64,000 bases of DNA from Pseudothioglobus sp905182815 (GCF_048087625.1 NZ_CP159805.1:992001-1056000), one strand, 5' to 3'. Counted from the stretch's first letter, positions 35,401 through 44,960 are shown. Numbers and translations are program-made. Notes: a model not told the origin generated them from the sequence alone.

Positions 35401-36528
35401 TTATTCCTTTAGCTTCCATTCATTATTTTTATTTACAAAATCAACATCATCTGATCCTGTCAAATCTACTTTAATATTATGTCCCTGTGATCGAAGCTCA
35501 TTAATTAAGAGTGTTAATTTTGAATCATTAGAGTTTGGCGCAACCAGTGTTTTTTGTTTTTTTACTGCTTTTAATTGCTGCTGAACTAGAAACTTAAGAT
35601 CAAAAGAAAATCCTGTTGCATCTCTTGAAGAGCCAAAAGATTTTGTTAAGCCACTGTATCTTCCTCCTTGGGCTAAGGCCTTAGAAAAGCTATCATGGTA
35701 TGCTGCAAATACAACTCCATCATGATATTCATAAGCCTTAACTTCACCAAGGTCAAACATTAAGTTAATATTACGTTCTTTAAAAAAAACATGAAGTTTT
35801 CTAAGGTCATCAATCGCACTTAAAGCCGAAGGAATGGCTTTAAATACTGAATTTGCTTTATCTAGAACAGCTTCAGAGCCATCCAAAGAAATTAATGCTT
35901 TAAACTTATCACCATCTTGAATTTGGTTATTTTCAAGAAAGTTATTTAAATCTGGGATTGACTTTCGCCTAAAAATATCTCTTAGTTTTGCTGACTCTTT
36001 AGGATTAAGATTTGCAGAATCACAAAGAGCATTAAATATTGAAGTATTGCCCAGACTAAGAGTTACCCCATCAAGTCCCAAAAGCGTCAATGACTCAATC
36101 ATTAGGGTAATAATTTCTATGTCAGCATCTATTCCTTTAAACCCATAAAGCTCTGCACCAGCTTGAATTGGAGACCTAGAGGCATAAAAGTCATCCGCCT
36201 TAGTTTGTAATATTGCATTTATATAGCAATACCGGTCTACACGCTCAGATTTAACACGCTTAGAGTCTATCCTTGCTATTTGAGGAGTTATGTCAGAGTG
36301 AACACCCAGCATTTTTCCAGAAATCGAATCAAGAAATTTAAACGTCTTCTCATCAATTGACTTGGAGTTTAATACTAGCGTTTCTGCAAACTCTATCATT
36401 GGGGGCACAACAACTTCGTACCCCCAACTTTGATATAGGTCTAATAAATCTCTTCTACTTTGTTCGAAAGTTATTGCCTGATCACCAGTGAGCTCATCTA
36501 TGCCCTCAGGTAATTGCCAATTACTCAC
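35401..36528 (-). CDS. hisZ: ATP phosphoribosyltransferase regulatory subunit HisZ
   Basis: This 375-residue paralogue of histidyl-tRNA synthetase partners a short HisG to form the first enzyme of histidine synthesis. It has the class II synthetase fold segments (GYEVVVPPMIEF, DITPQIARID, IQAGAELYGF) but lacks the anticodon-binding part in full and the complete histidine-adenylate motifs, and its place between hflC and purA is the standard one for HisZ. Its presence predicts a short-form HisG in this genome. Confidence 0.9.
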   Translation of the reverse strand: MSNWQLPEGIDELTGDQAITFEQSRRDLLDLYQSWGYEVVVPPMIEFAETLVLNSKSIDEKTFKFLDSISGKMLGVHSDITPQIARIDSKRVKSERVDRYCYINAILQTKADDFYASRSPIQAGAELYGFKGIDADIEIITLMIESLTLLGLDGVTLSLGNTSIFNALCDSANLNPKESAKLRDIFRRKSIPDLNNFLENNQIQDGDKFKALISLDGSEAVLDKANSVFKAIPSALSAIDDLRKLHVFFKERNINLMFDLGEVKAYEYHDGVVFAAYHDSFSKALAQGGRYSGLTKSFGSSRDATGFSFDLKFLVQQQLKAVKKQKTLVAPNSNDSKLTLLINELRSQGHNIKVDLTGSDDVDFVNKNNEWKLKE

Positions 36529-36537
36529 AGCCCTTGT

Positions 36538-37395
36538 TTAGTTTGAAGGGTTAAAGTAGCGGAAAAACTCTGAATCAGGACTAAGTATTAAGATATCGCC
36601 TTGCTGATTAAAAGACTTTTTGTATGACTCCAAAGAGCGATAAAAAGAATAAAAATCAACATCTTGACTGTAAGCTTCAGCATAATTACTTGCTGAGATT
36701 GCATCTCCATTTCCTCGAATCTTTTCAGAATCTCTGTAGGCATTTGCCAGGATAATTGTTCTTTCTTTATCTGCAAAAGCCTGGATTTTTTCAGCTTCTT
36801 CAGCACCTTCTGAGCGGAATTTATTGGCGATACTTTTTCTTTCTGTCTCCATTCGACTATAGACTGAATTTCTAACTTCCTGAGCAAGCTCAATTCGCTT
36901 AATACGAACGTCTATAACCTCAATACCAAACTCATCTTCAGCAATTGCCTTAAGCTTGCTTTTCACACTTGCCATAATTGCATCACGCTGAGAGGAGACA
37001 ACTTCAATAATAGTTCGCTTAGAAAATTCACTTCTAAGAGCATCCTGATTATTTTGAGCAAGCCTTAAGTTTGCCGATGACATCGCACCACCCGTTGATA
37101 TATAAAACTTTTCTGTATCAACAATTCGCCACTTAACATAAGAGTCAACTGTTAAATTTTTCTTTTCAACAGTCAAAAATGATTCTGCTTGAGCATCTAA
37201 TGTCTGAATACGCTGATCAAATGTAACCACATTATTCACAAAAGGAGTTTTAAACTTTAGACCTGGTTTATTTTCAACTGAAACAATTTCTCCCAGCCTT
37301 AGTTTAATTGCTACTTGCGTTTCATTAACAGTATACAAGCTTGAACTTATTAAGATTGCTACCAATACAGCTACTACTATAATAATTCTATTCAT
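36538..37395 (-). CDS. hflC: FtsH protease modulator HflC
   Basis: HflC is a band-7/SPFH protein anchored by one N-terminal helix (about 3-18) with its bulk in the periplasm; with HflK it forms a large complex around FtsH and restrains its proteolysis of membrane proteins. The 285-residue sequence has VNETQVAIKLRLGEIV, an NKPGLKFKTPFVN segment and the SEGAEEAEKIQAFADKERT coiled coil. It begins one base within the hflK stop, and hisZ follows ten bases later. Confidence 0.94.
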   Translation of the reverse strand: MNRIIIVVAVLVAILISSSLYTVNETQVAIKLRLGEIVSVENKPGLKFKTPFVNNVVTFDQRIQTLDAQAESFLTVEKKNLTVDSYVKWRIVDTEKFYISTGGAMSSANLRLAQNNQDALRSEFSKRTIIEVVSSQRDAIMASVKSKLKAIAEDEFGIEVIDVRIKRIELAQEVRNSVYSRMETERKSIANKFRSEGAEEAEKIQAFADKERTIILANAYRDSEKIRGNGDAISASNYAEAYSQDVDFYSFYRSLESYKKSFNQQGDILILSPDSEFFRYFNPSN

Positions 37396-38522
37396 TATCT
37401 GTTCTCCCTTGAGCGTAATACACTTTCATCACTTTGACCCGATGGAGTTTGATTATAAGTACTTGTATTTGAACCAGATCTTTTAACCCTGTTGGAGTTA
37501 ATTAACTGATCAATTGGCAGATACATAAGAGAATTAGAGTTTGAATCTACAATAACTTTGTTCGTATTACTTAGAACATCCTCTAAAGTCTCTCTATATA
37601 GCCTCTCCTTAGTAACACCAGGAGCCTTTGTATATTCAGTTAAGATCTGAGAGAAACGATAAGCCTCACCCTCTGACTTAGAAACCACTTCTGATTTATA
37701 GGCTTCAGCTTCTGCAAGAAGCCTCTGACTTGCACCACGAGCCTTAGGAACAATATCATTTGCATAAGCCCGAGCTTCATTAATATATCTCTGCTCATCT
37801 TCCCTCGCCTTTACAACATCATCAAAGGCAGCTTTAAGTTGAACTGGTGGCTGAGCATCCTGCATAGTTACAGCTGTAATCTGTATACCAAGTCCATAAT
37901 CATTAATGAGTGCCTGAGAGGCTGTTTTAACCTCTTGCGCAACTTGATCACGACCAGTAGTTAAAACGAAGTCCATTGTATTATCACCAACAACTTGCCT
38001 AATAATACTTTGAACGACATGACTTAAAGTCAGCTCTGGATTCGAAACATTAAATAAGTAATCTTGAGCGTTTGCAATTTTATATTGAACTGCAAGCTTA
38101 ACATCAACCATGTTCTCATCACGAGTAAGCATTAATGACTCTGAACTTACTCCGCCACTATAAGAATTTTGAGCATTTCTAAAACCAATTTCTGCAGAAC
38201 GAACTTGCTCAACATTTACTTTGTAGACTGACTCAACTGGGTAAGGGATATGCCAATGAGGACCCTGGGTAGTTGAAGTTTGAAAAGCGCCAAAACGCAA
38301 TACAACGCCTCTTTCAGCTGGATCAATAATATAAATACCAGATGCCATCCATACAATAAAGGCTAGTATAAATATATATTTAAAACTACCTTTCGCAGCC
38401 TTACTCGCACCAGAATTTCCTGATGATTTGCCACCAAATGTAGAATTAAATTTATTTTTAAAATCCTTAATAACCTCATCAAGCTCTGGAGGAGTTTGAT
38501 TATTATTATCATTCCAAGCCAT
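37395..38522 (-). CDS. hflK: FtsH protease modulator HflK
   Basis: HflK is the partner of HflC. This 375-residue form has the typical MAWNDNNN start, a Gly/Ser/Asn-rich cytoplasmic head, one membrane helix (about 50-70, FILAFIVWMASGIYII), then the SPFH domain with ERGVVLRFGAF and GPHWHIPYPVE and a coiled coil with ARAYANDIVPKARG. The ATG at 38522 is chosen because GGAG lies five bases upstream; a GTG nine codons earlier (38549) also has AAGGAA before it. It is first in the five-gene minus-strand run. Confidence 0.93.
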   Translation of the reverse strand: MAWNDNNNQTPPELDEVIKDFKNKFNSTFGGKSSGNSGASKAAKGSFKYIFILAFIVWMASGIYIIDPAERGVVLRFGAFQTSTTQGPHWHIPYPVESVYKVNVEQVRSAEIGFRNAQNSYSGGVSSESLMLTRDENMVDVKLAVQYKIANAQDYLFNVSNPELTLSHVVQSIIRQVVGDNTMDFVLTTGRDQVAQEVKTASQALINDYGLGIQITAVTMQDAQPPVQLKAAFDDVVKAREDEQRYINEARAYANDIVPKARGASQRLLAEAEAYKSEVVSKSEGEAYRFSQILTEYTKAPGVTKERLYRETLEDVLSNTNKVIVDSNSNSLMYLPIDQLINSNRVKRSGSNTSTYNQTPSGQSDESVLRSRENR

Positions 38523-38549
38523 TGTGGCTCCATTTTGTTTTTTACTCAC

Positions 38550-38785
38550 GTAATTTCCTTATAAATAAAAGTTAAAATAAAGATATGGTCAAAATACAAA
38601 AAAACAAGTACTTTGTAATTTATTTCGATAAAGAAAAAATATAATTTATTTCGAAATCAGGGGTTATTTTACCCAATAAATAATAACTAAAGTTTAATTT
38701 GAATTTGTTAAAGTTTAAAAATCTGGCTGAGTTTATAATTATATATAATGATAAAATGTTTTTTTTTAATTAACTCTTTCATTTC
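38550..38785. promoter_or_regulatory. Divergent hflK/lptD control region with direct repeats
   Basis: This gap of about 240 bases holds two exact copies of a 13-base element, TAATTTATTTCGA (38616-38628 and 38642-38654), 26 bases apart, and a pair of AAAGTTTA sequences near 38691 and 38711. A TATAAT box at 38734-38739 is placed to serve lptD, about 45 bases before its ATG; its -35 is not clear. No sigma-E-like element was recognised, although lptD uses one in E. coli. The 13-base repeats may be an operator. Confidence 0.4.
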
Positions 38786-41179
38786 ATGAAAAAATACTTA
38801 ATTTTTCTTGTTTTAATTTTAAGCCATTTTTCGATTTATGCCGAGGGAGTCAAGCTAAGCTGCATTCCTAATGAGCCAGCTTGTATTAATTGTGCAGAAC
38901 ATCAAACCCTTTTCCCTCTTGAGAAGTTCTCGTCAAATACTGGAAGTCTTGATATTGAAGCAGATAACAGTGAAATACTCAGTGATAAATACCTTTTAAA
39001 TGGAAATGTTGAAGTTAATTCTGATAAATTATTTCTTGCAGCTGATGATGTCCAAGTTTCTACAGTAAATAAATCTTTGTTGGCAACTGGTGATGTTAGG
39101 TTTCAAGACGAATCTTACTTAATCACTGGTGATTTATTAACTGCAACCAGAGATGAAAATGATAATCTAATAGCAACAGCTACAAATGCAAACTACCAAG
39201 ATTTTGGAGCTGGCCTAGGGGGTGCAAATGGCTATACAGAATACATTTCAAAAGCTTCAACTAGCGTTCTACTCACCAACTCAACATACAGTCTTTGTCC
39301 TGTTAATGAGAATGATTGGCTAATTGAAGCAGATCAAATAAATCTAAATTTAACCAAAAATAGAGGCATTGCCGATAACGCGTTAATTAAATTTTATGGG
39401 ATTCCTATTTTTTACATGCCAAAATACAGCTGGGTGCTTTCTGGAAGAGGTTCAGGCTTCTTAACCCCTAATTATTCATCCTATTCTGAACCTGAAGCAG
39501 TTGACTATTCCTCTAGCCTCAGAGTCCCTTTCTATTTTAATTTAGCGCCTGACCGTGACTTACTAGTTGCTTTAACTACTATGTCAAGTAGAGGATTAAT
39601 CTATGAAGGAAAGTATCGCCAATTAATTGCTCCTAAAATCTCACCTGACCATGAAGACTCAATGTGGTCGATTGAAGCAAAGTATCTCCCAGAAGATAAA
39701 ATTACTAACTTAAAAAGATGGCTTGTAAATTTTTCAGATGAAATTGATATAAGTAATGAGATGCACTTTAGCGCTAAATACTCCAGAGTGTCCGACTCAA
39801 AATATTTTGAAGAAATTGCTAGAACTAATATAGATGCAAAAACTCTCAAATCCCATATAAAACTTTCTTATGATGACGAGGAAAACAATCTATCTGCAGC
39901 CTTATTAACTGAAGATGAGCAAGTCATTAATGCTGGCGTTCCAGTCTATACTAGAGCGCTTGAAGCAAGTCTGTCTAAAACTTTTATTATAGATACTAAT
40001 CAGAAGGAAAAAAATGATGCAGAAATAGATGCAGAAATAGAAAGACAATTATATGAACAGGCCAAAGGAACCAGTGGAGAGATAGCTGCTGAAAAAATAT
40101 ATAATAAAGTAAAAATTGAAAGTTGGGAATACCCAAGCACATCTTTATCTGTCAATCTTTCAAGCACTAAATTTAACCATGATGATGTCACTAAAGAATC
40201 TGGGGTAAGGACGAATGGAAATTTTGAAATTTCAAGACCTTTTGCAGTAAAGTTTCCTAAAATTACTCCAAAAGCAAATGTCAACATCACTAATTACAGC
40301 CTAAAAAATAGTAACAACATAAATCGAACAATTTTAGGCTCTGGCTTAGATGTTGATTTTACTATTAACATCCCTACCAGTATTTTTGGCTATCAAGCTA
40401 ATCACCGTATTACTCCATTGATATCTTACAACTATCGAGCAAAAAAAGTTCAAGGAAACATTCCAATTTTTGATACTGAAGATAAATACACTGACATTAT
40501 TACTTTTGCTGACCTTACTTCTGGTGAAAGATACACTGGACTTGACAGAATTACCAATGCGAATGACATTACTCTAAGCCTTGAGTCAAGTTACAGTGCC
40601 ATAGATGCAATAGATGATGACAAAGATCTTTTAAATATGAGAATTGCGCAAAGTTTTTTCACTGATGATGAGGTCGTAAGTGACACAGCTAGAACCAACT
40701 ACGAAACTAGAAAATCTTATTCAGACATTGCTGCCTCTATTGATTTTGCACTAGGCAAGTATGTAATTAGTAGCTCGGCTCAATTTAATCCCGACACCTC
40801 TAAACTTGTCAAAAAAGAAAATAGCTTAACGTACACCTCTAACTCACGAAAATTTATTACTTTAAGTGTCAGTGACGATGGAATAAAAGAAACAGATAAG
40901 TTTTATGGCGCCTACCCACTAACAGATTCAATACACTTATTTGGCGGTCGTGATAAAACAACCTCTACTGGAATTACAAATTCAGAGACGACCGGTATAG
41001 CCTATGAATCCTGTTGTTGGGCGTTTAGGGTAGCTCACTTTAAAACAAATCATGGTGATGTTGGCTACGATTACAGCACTGGTTTTGAATTAGTCCTTAC
41101 AGGACTTGGTTCAACTTCATCTCCGCTAAAGAGAAAAATAGAAGGAAATATTCCAGGATATACAGCCAAACTTAGATAA
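38786..41179 (+). CDS. lptD: LPS-assembly protein LptD
   Basis: LptD is the outer-membrane barrel that inserts lipopolysaccharide with LptE. The 797-residue precursor has a signal peptide (1-20), an OstA/LptA-like jellyroll (about 50-200) and a barrel. Cysteines occur where the oxidative-folding disulfides form: N-terminal C26, C33 and C36, C171 in SLCPVNEN, and the adjacent pair C743-C744 in ESCCWAF. The C-terminus ends with the usual IEGNIPGY-type strand. It shares its stop with the start of surA, as in E. coli, so this is a Gram-negative outer-membrane assembly operon. Confidence 0.94.
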   Translation: MKKYLIFLVLILSHFSIYAEGVKLSCIPNEPACINCAEHQTLFPLEKFSSNTGSLDIEADNSEILSDKYLLNGNVEVNSDKLFLAADDVQVSTVNKSLLATGDVRFQDESYLITGDLLTATRDENDNLIATATNANYQDFGAGLGGANGYTEYISKASTSVLLTNSTYSLCPVNENDWLIEADQINLNLTKNRGIADNALIKFYGIPIFYMPKYSWVLSGRGSGFLTPNYSSYSEPEAVDYSSSLRVPFYFNLAPDRDLLVALTTMSSRGLIYEGKYRQLIAPKISPDHEDSMWSIEAKYLPEDKITNLKRWLVNFSDEIDISNEMHFSAKYSRVSDSKYFEEIARTNIDAKTLKSHIKLSYDDEENNLSAALLTEDEQVINAGVPVYTRALEASLSKTFIIDTNQKEKNDAEIDAEIERQLYEQAKGTSGEIAAEKIYNKVKIESWEYPSTSLSVNLSSTKFNHDDVTKESGVRTNGNFEISRPFAVKFPKITPKANVNITNYSLKNSNNINRTILGSGLDVDFTINIPTSIFGYQANHRITPLISYNYRAKKVQGNIPIFDTEDKYTDIITFADLTSGERYTGLDRITNANDITLSLESSYSAIDAIDDDKDLLNMRIAQSFFTDDEVVSDTARTNYETRKSYSDIAASIDFALGKYVISSSAQFNPDTSKLVKKENSLTYTSNSRKFITLSVSDDGIKETDKFYGAYPLTDSIHLFGGRDKTTSTGITNSETTGIAYESCCWAFRVAHFKTNHGDVGYDYSTGFELVLTGLGSTSSPLKRKIEGNIPGYTAKLR

Positions 41180-42045
41180 TGAAAAGAGTTCTAGCTCTTC
41201 TTTTTATATTAAGCACTGGCTCTGTTTTTGGAGAAAATGTTATTCTTGCTGTTGTTAACAATAGTGTAATCACATCCAACTTACTTGAAGCCTCTCTCTT
41301 TAATTTAAAATCTAAAGAGAGTAAAGTTGACTTTATTAACCAGAGAATAAACAACATCCTTCAGCTACAAAAAGCAAAAGAGTTTAATATAGAAGCATCT
41401 TTAAATGATGTCAATTTAGCACTACTGGAAATTTCAAAAAGTAACAATACTTCATTAGAGCAGCTTCAAGCTTATCCTGAATTTTTATCATTAAAAACTG
41501 AAGTTTCAGAAAAAATTTCAATTCTTAACTTACAAAGATACATAACAAAAGACGTCACTATTGATGAAAATGAAGCTATCAATGTTTGCTCAAAAAAAAC
41601 CTCTGGGAAAATTAAACAAATCAAAATTGCGCAAATCATTATTTCTGAGATAGAAGCTGAAATGCAAATTGATAAAGATATTGCTATTAAATCATTCTTA
41701 AATAAACTTTCTAAACATATTAGCAAAGGTGCATCTTTTGAAAATTTTGCAAAGCTTCATTCACAGCACTCGAGCTACGCAAAGGGAGGCATAACTGACT
41801 GGATTGAGGTCAATAACGCGACTGTCAAAATGCTAGACTCACTTAAAAACAATGAAGTTTCACAAATATATATGAATAATTTTGGCTTTGCAATTGGTAT
41901 TAAGCTAGATGAGCGCTTTGTTAGTAGTAATATAAAACAATGCAAAGAAAAATTAATCTTCCTGAAAGCAGAAAAATTCTACTCTAATTGGGTTAATGGG
42001 CTCCAAGAAGAAGCATTTATAAAAATTTATCATGATGCACTATAA
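41179..42045 (+). CDS. surA: SurA-like periplasmic chaperone with a single parvulin domain
   Basis: The 288-residue protein has a signal peptide (1-18), an N-terminal chaperone segment starting VILAVVNNSVITSNLL, and one parvulin (PPIC) domain (about 145-245) with KGASFENFAKLHSQHSS and KGGITDWI. E. coli SurA has two such domains and 428 residues, so one is missing here. SurA carries outer-membrane proteins across the periplasm. The start overlaps the lptD stop by one base, and this position confirms the name. Its domains match the short form. Confidence 0.85.
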   Translation: MKRVLALLFILSTGSVFGENVILAVVNNSVITSNLLEASLFNLKSKESKVDFINQRINNILQLQKAKEFNIEASLNDVNLALLEISKSNNTSLEQLQAYPEFLSLKTEVSEKISILNLQRYITKDVTIDENEAINVCSKKTSGKIKQIKIAQIIISEIEAEMQIDKDIAIKSFLNKLSKHISKGASFENFAKLHSQHSSYAKGGITDWIEVNNATVKMLDSLKNNEVSQIYMNNFGFAIGIKLDERFVSSNIKQCKEKLIFLKAEKFYSNWVNGLQEEAFIKIYHDAL

Positions 42046-42053
42046 TATTAAAT

Positions 42054-42800
42054 ATGTCTAAATCTATCTACATATTTGGCTTTCACAGCATTGAAAGCCT
42101 TTTAAATACTAACCCTGAATCCGTCTTAAAGGTTTTTATTCAAACTGGCAGAAAAGATATAAGAGTCAATAATTTAAATGAAATACTATCTGACTTAAAA
42201 ATACCATTTTCAGAAGTAGATAAGAATGACCTTGACCGTATTGCAAAGGGTGAGGCTCATCAAGGTGTAATATCAGAAGTTATTTTGCCCCCTCTTTTAA
42301 CGGAAGATGCTCTTTTAAGTTCTATTGAGAGTTCATCAGAAAAACCTCTAATTCTAATATTAGACTCCATTCAAGATCCAAGAAATTTAGGAGCGTGTCT
42401 TAGAAGTGCAAATGCTGCAGGTGTCAGTCATGTCATTATCAACAAAGATGGCTCTGCTCCAATCAACGCCTTAGTTCATAAAACCTCAGCAGGAGCAATC
42501 AATAGTCTTCAGATTTTTCATGTCACAAATCTATCAAGAACAATAAAATCAATCCAAGAAAAAGGCATATGGGTGATTGGTCTTGATGGTGATTCTTCAT
42601 CAAAAATATATGATGTTAATTTATCTGACTCAACAGCTATTGTTATGGGCACTGAAGGCAAAGGAATTAGGCAGTTAATTAAAAAAACATGTGATCAGCT
42701 TGTTACTATTCCAATGTCGGGAAATATTGAAAGTCTTAATGTTTCGGTAGCAACCGGAATTGCTTTATTCGAAAGTAAAAGACAAAGAGAAAGTGGTTAA
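42054..42800 (+). CDS. rlmB: 23S rRNA 2'-O-methyltransferase RlmB
   Basis: RlmB methylates the ribose of G2251 in the 23S rRNA P-loop. The 248-residue protein has the N-terminal L30e-like RNA-binding domain (about 1-75, with FGFHSIESLL) and the SPOUT knot: LDSIQDPRNLGACLRSANAAG, VMGTEGKGIRQL and IPMSGNIESLNVSVATGIALFE. In E. coli rlmB follows rnr; here it follows surA by nine bases instead. An alternative TrmH-family target cannot be excluded. Confidence 0.92.
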   Translation: MSKSIYIFGFHSIESLLNTNPESVLKVFIQTGRKDIRVNNLNEILSDLKIPFSEVDKNDLDRIAKGEAHQGVISEVILPPLLTEDALLSSIESSSEKPLILILDSIQDPRNLGACLRSANAAGVSHVIINKDGSAPINALVHKTSAGAINSLQIFHVTNLSRTIKSIQEKGIWVIGLDGDSSSKIYDVNLSDSTAIVMGTEGKGIRQLIKKTCDQLVTIPMSGNIESLNVSVATGIALFESKRQRESG

Positions 42801-42825
42801 CACTCTCAGAAGTTTCGGGTAAAAT
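42797..42825 (+). promoter_or_regulatory. Promoter of yceD-rpmF-plsX
   Basis: TTAACA (42797-42802) and TAAAAT (42820-42825) are separated by exactly 17 bases and lie 24 bases before the yceD start, overlapping the last codon of rlmB. It is the best sigma-70 promoter match seen in the window. Confidence 0.7.
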
Positions 42826-42848
42826 ATACACGCTTTAGAAATCAGATT

Positions 42849-43373
42849 ATGGAAACAGTTAAACAGCTTCCTAAAACGATTAAATTATTTAAGTTTGCTA
42901 GAAAAGAGGCGAGCTTGCATGGTGACTATAAAATTGCCGCAATGCCTAGAATTTCTGAGATAGCGAGAAATATTGAAGACAGGATAAAGGTTGATTTATC
43001 ATTCTATTTAGAAAATGATAAAACGCCATGTATAAAGGGGATAATTAACGCAAACATTATTTTAGATTGCCAGCGCTGTTTAGAGGCATTCCCCGTTGAG
43101 TTAAAAGTAAATTTTAATTTAGCATTTGTAAGGTACGAAGATCAAGCTGAAGGACTAGATTCTAGTTTTGAAGTCTATATTATCGGAGAAGAAGAAGATT
43201 TAGATTCAATAGATTTAATTACAGATGAGATTCTGTTATCTATTCCTATGGCCCCTTCTCATGATTTTGATTGTAGTTTAAAGATAGACAAAGAAGAGAT
43301 AGTTGAAGAGATTCGTAAAAATCCCTTTGATGTTCTAAAAAATATTAAAATGACCGATTTCGGCAAGGAGTAA
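42849..43373 (+). CDS. yceD: YceD family protein (DUF177)
   Basis: The 174-residue protein has the family signature CQRCLEAFPVELKVNFNLAFV with its two cysteines, and an acidic C-terminal half with LITDEILLSIPMAPSHD. YceD homologues are encoded immediately upstream of ribosomal protein L32 in most bacteria and are linked to 23S rRNA accumulation in plants and bacteria. Here rpmF begins three bases after the stop. Its own promoter lies just upstream. Confidence 0.9.
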   Translation: METVKQLPKTIKLFKFARKEASLHGDYKIAAMPRISEIARNIEDRIKVDLSFYLENDKTPCIKGIINANIILDCQRCLEAFPVELKVNFNLAFVRYEDQAEGLDSSFEVYIIGEEEDLDSIDLITDEILLSIPMAPSHDFDCSLKIDKEEIVEEIRKNPFDVLKNIKMTDFGKE

Positions 43374-43376
43374 AAA

Positions 43377-43577
43377 ATGGCAGTACAAAAAAGCAGAAAA
43401 ACACCATCAAAAAGAGGGATGCGTCGCTCACATAATGCGTTGAAAAACCCTGCATTATCTGAAGATCAAGAAACTGGTGAAACTCATCTAAGACATCATA
43501 TTACTGCAGATGGATACTATCGTGGCAAGCAAGTTATTAAGTCAGCCGCTGATGATATCGAAGAAGTAGAAGCTTAA
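43377..43577 (+). CDS. rpmF: Ribosomal protein bL32
   Basis: The 66-residue protein starts MAVQKSRKTPSKRGMRRSHN, the invariant L32 N-terminus, and has the later GETHLRHHITADGYYRGKQV (in parts: GETHLRHH and DGYYRGKQV). AAGGAG lies a few bases upstream (within the yceD end). It lacks the zinc-binding cysteines of some L32 forms, so it is the Zn-independent type. It stands between yceD and plsX. Confidence 0.97.
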   Translation: MAVQKSRKTPSKRGMRRSHNALKNPALSEDQETGETHLRHHITADGYYRGKQVIKSAADDIEEVEA

Positions 43578-43586
43578 ATCTAATCC

Positions 43587-44612
43587 ATGTCAATAAAGGT
43601 ATCAATCGATGCCTCAGGTGGTGACTTTGGAATTCCTATCACCATTAATGCTGGTATCATCGCTTTAAAAACTTTTAGTGATCTTGCGGTTGCTTTTGTG
43701 GGTGATGAAAAAGCCATAAAGAATGAAATTAATAATACCTCAATTCCTCAAAAAATTTTAGAAAGAATAGAGATAAAGCATGCATCTCAAGTCATCAATA
43801 TGGACGACTCACCTTCTACGGCTCTAAGGCACAAAAAGGACTCCTCTATGAGAGTTGCCATTAATCTTGTAAAAGATGGAGACGCTCATGCTTGTGTAAG
43901 TGCTGGAAATACAGGCGCTCTTCTATCAATTGCAAAGTTTGTACTTAAAACTATAGAAGGGGTTGATAGGCCAGCAATTATGTCTGCAGTGCCAACATTA
44001 ACAGGTCGACCTACTCACATTCTTGATCTAGGCGCCAATGTTGATTCAAAACCTGAAACATTATTGCAATTTGCAATTATGGGCTCCATTGCTGTTCAAA
44101 ATACAGAAAATATCAAACAGCCTTCTGTTGGTCTTCTAAATGTTGGCTCTGAAGAGCTAAAAGGTCATTGGAAAATTCAAGAAACTGCAGAATTATTAAA
44201 AAATTCCTCTCTGAACTATATTGGCTTTGTAGAGGGAGATGATATTTATAAAGGAAGTGTTGATGTTATTGTCTGTGATGGCTTTGAGGGAAATATTGCG
44301 CTGAAAGCCAGTGAGGGAGTTGCGCACATGTTTTCACATTTCATCAAAAAATCTTTCAACAAGAATATTTTTACAAAAATAGCAGCTATCATATCTAGCT
44401 CAGTTATGAGGGATTTTAAATCCAGAGTTGACCCTGGAAAATATAATGGTGCAAGTTTACTTGGCTTAAAAGGTGTTGTAGTTAAAAGTCATGGCAAAGC
44501 AGATGTTGATTCTTTCTTTCAAGCAATTAAAGAGGCATATCTAGAGGCACATGCTAAGATTACTGATAAGATTTCAGTTCAATTGACTCGTGAACTAGAA
44601 GAACACAAGTAG
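43587..44612 (+). CDS. plsX: Phosphate acyltransferase PlsX
   Basis: PlsX makes acyl-phosphate from acyl-ACP for phospholipid synthesis. The 341-residue protein has the family motifs DASGGDFGIPITINA, MRVAINLVKDGDAHACVSAGNTGAL (as parts MRVAINLVKDG and SAGNTGAL), LDLGANVDSKPE, NVGSEELKG and CDGFEGNIALKASEG. It follows rpmF by nine bases. A small membrane protein gene, then fabH, follow on the same strand after 138 bases that show no gene. Confidence 0.95.
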   Translation: MSIKVSIDASGGDFGIPITINAGIIALKTFSDLAVAFVGDEKAIKNEINNTSIPQKILERIEIKHASQVINMDDSPSTALRHKKDSSMRVAINLVKDGDAHACVSAGNTGALLSIAKFVLKTIEGVDRPAIMSAVPTLTGRPTHILDLGANVDSKPETLLQFAIMGSIAVQNTENIKQPSVGLLNVGSEELKGHWKIQETAELLKNSSLNYIGFVEGDDIYKGSVDVIVCDGFEGNIALKASEGVAHMFSHFIKKSFNKNIFTKIAAIISSSVMRDFKSRVDPGKYNGASLLGLKGVVVKSHGKADVDSFFQAIKEAYLEAHAKITDKISVQLTRELEEHK

Positions 44613-44750
44613 TTACTCAATAATTAATAAATTAGTAATTAGAATCGCATCCAACTTAAAGTTACTATAAATGCAAATCTTCAAAATAAAAACTATAATA
44701 CTTAATTTATATATTACTAGCTCTTGTAATATGGAATTTTTGATTAAGCT

Positions 44751-44960
44751 ATGAGTGGCCAAAGACGTTGGCTTAAAGTATGGGCTAGAACTGTCGGAAT
44801 GCCAGTAGGTATTTCAGATGAAGATAAGCCAGAGTTCTTACCAATAACACAAACAGATGTAAAAAAAGCCCTAGTCTTCCGGACTTTTTGGATCATACTA
44901 CACGTACTAACTTGCCTTATGATTATAGTGGGAAATGGAAGGTCACTTGGTTGGTGGTAA
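44751..44960 (+). CDS. Small membrane protein, unknown function
   Basis: I do not recognise this 69-residue product. It begins MSGQRRWLKVWARTVGMPVG, strongly basic and Trp-rich, has an acidic stretch (residues 23-28) and ends in one membrane helix (about 44-61) followed by GRSLGWW. The pattern suggests a basic amphipathic head on the cytoplasmic side and a C-terminal anchor. No Shine-Dalgarno site is visible. It lies between plsX and fabH, so a role at the membrane in lipid synthesis is conceivable. An overlapping frame on the other strand looks like a shadow. Confidence 0.55.
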   Translation: MSGQRRWLKVWARTVGMPVGISDEDKPEFLPITQTDVKKALVFRTFWIILHVLTCLMIIVGNGRSLGWW

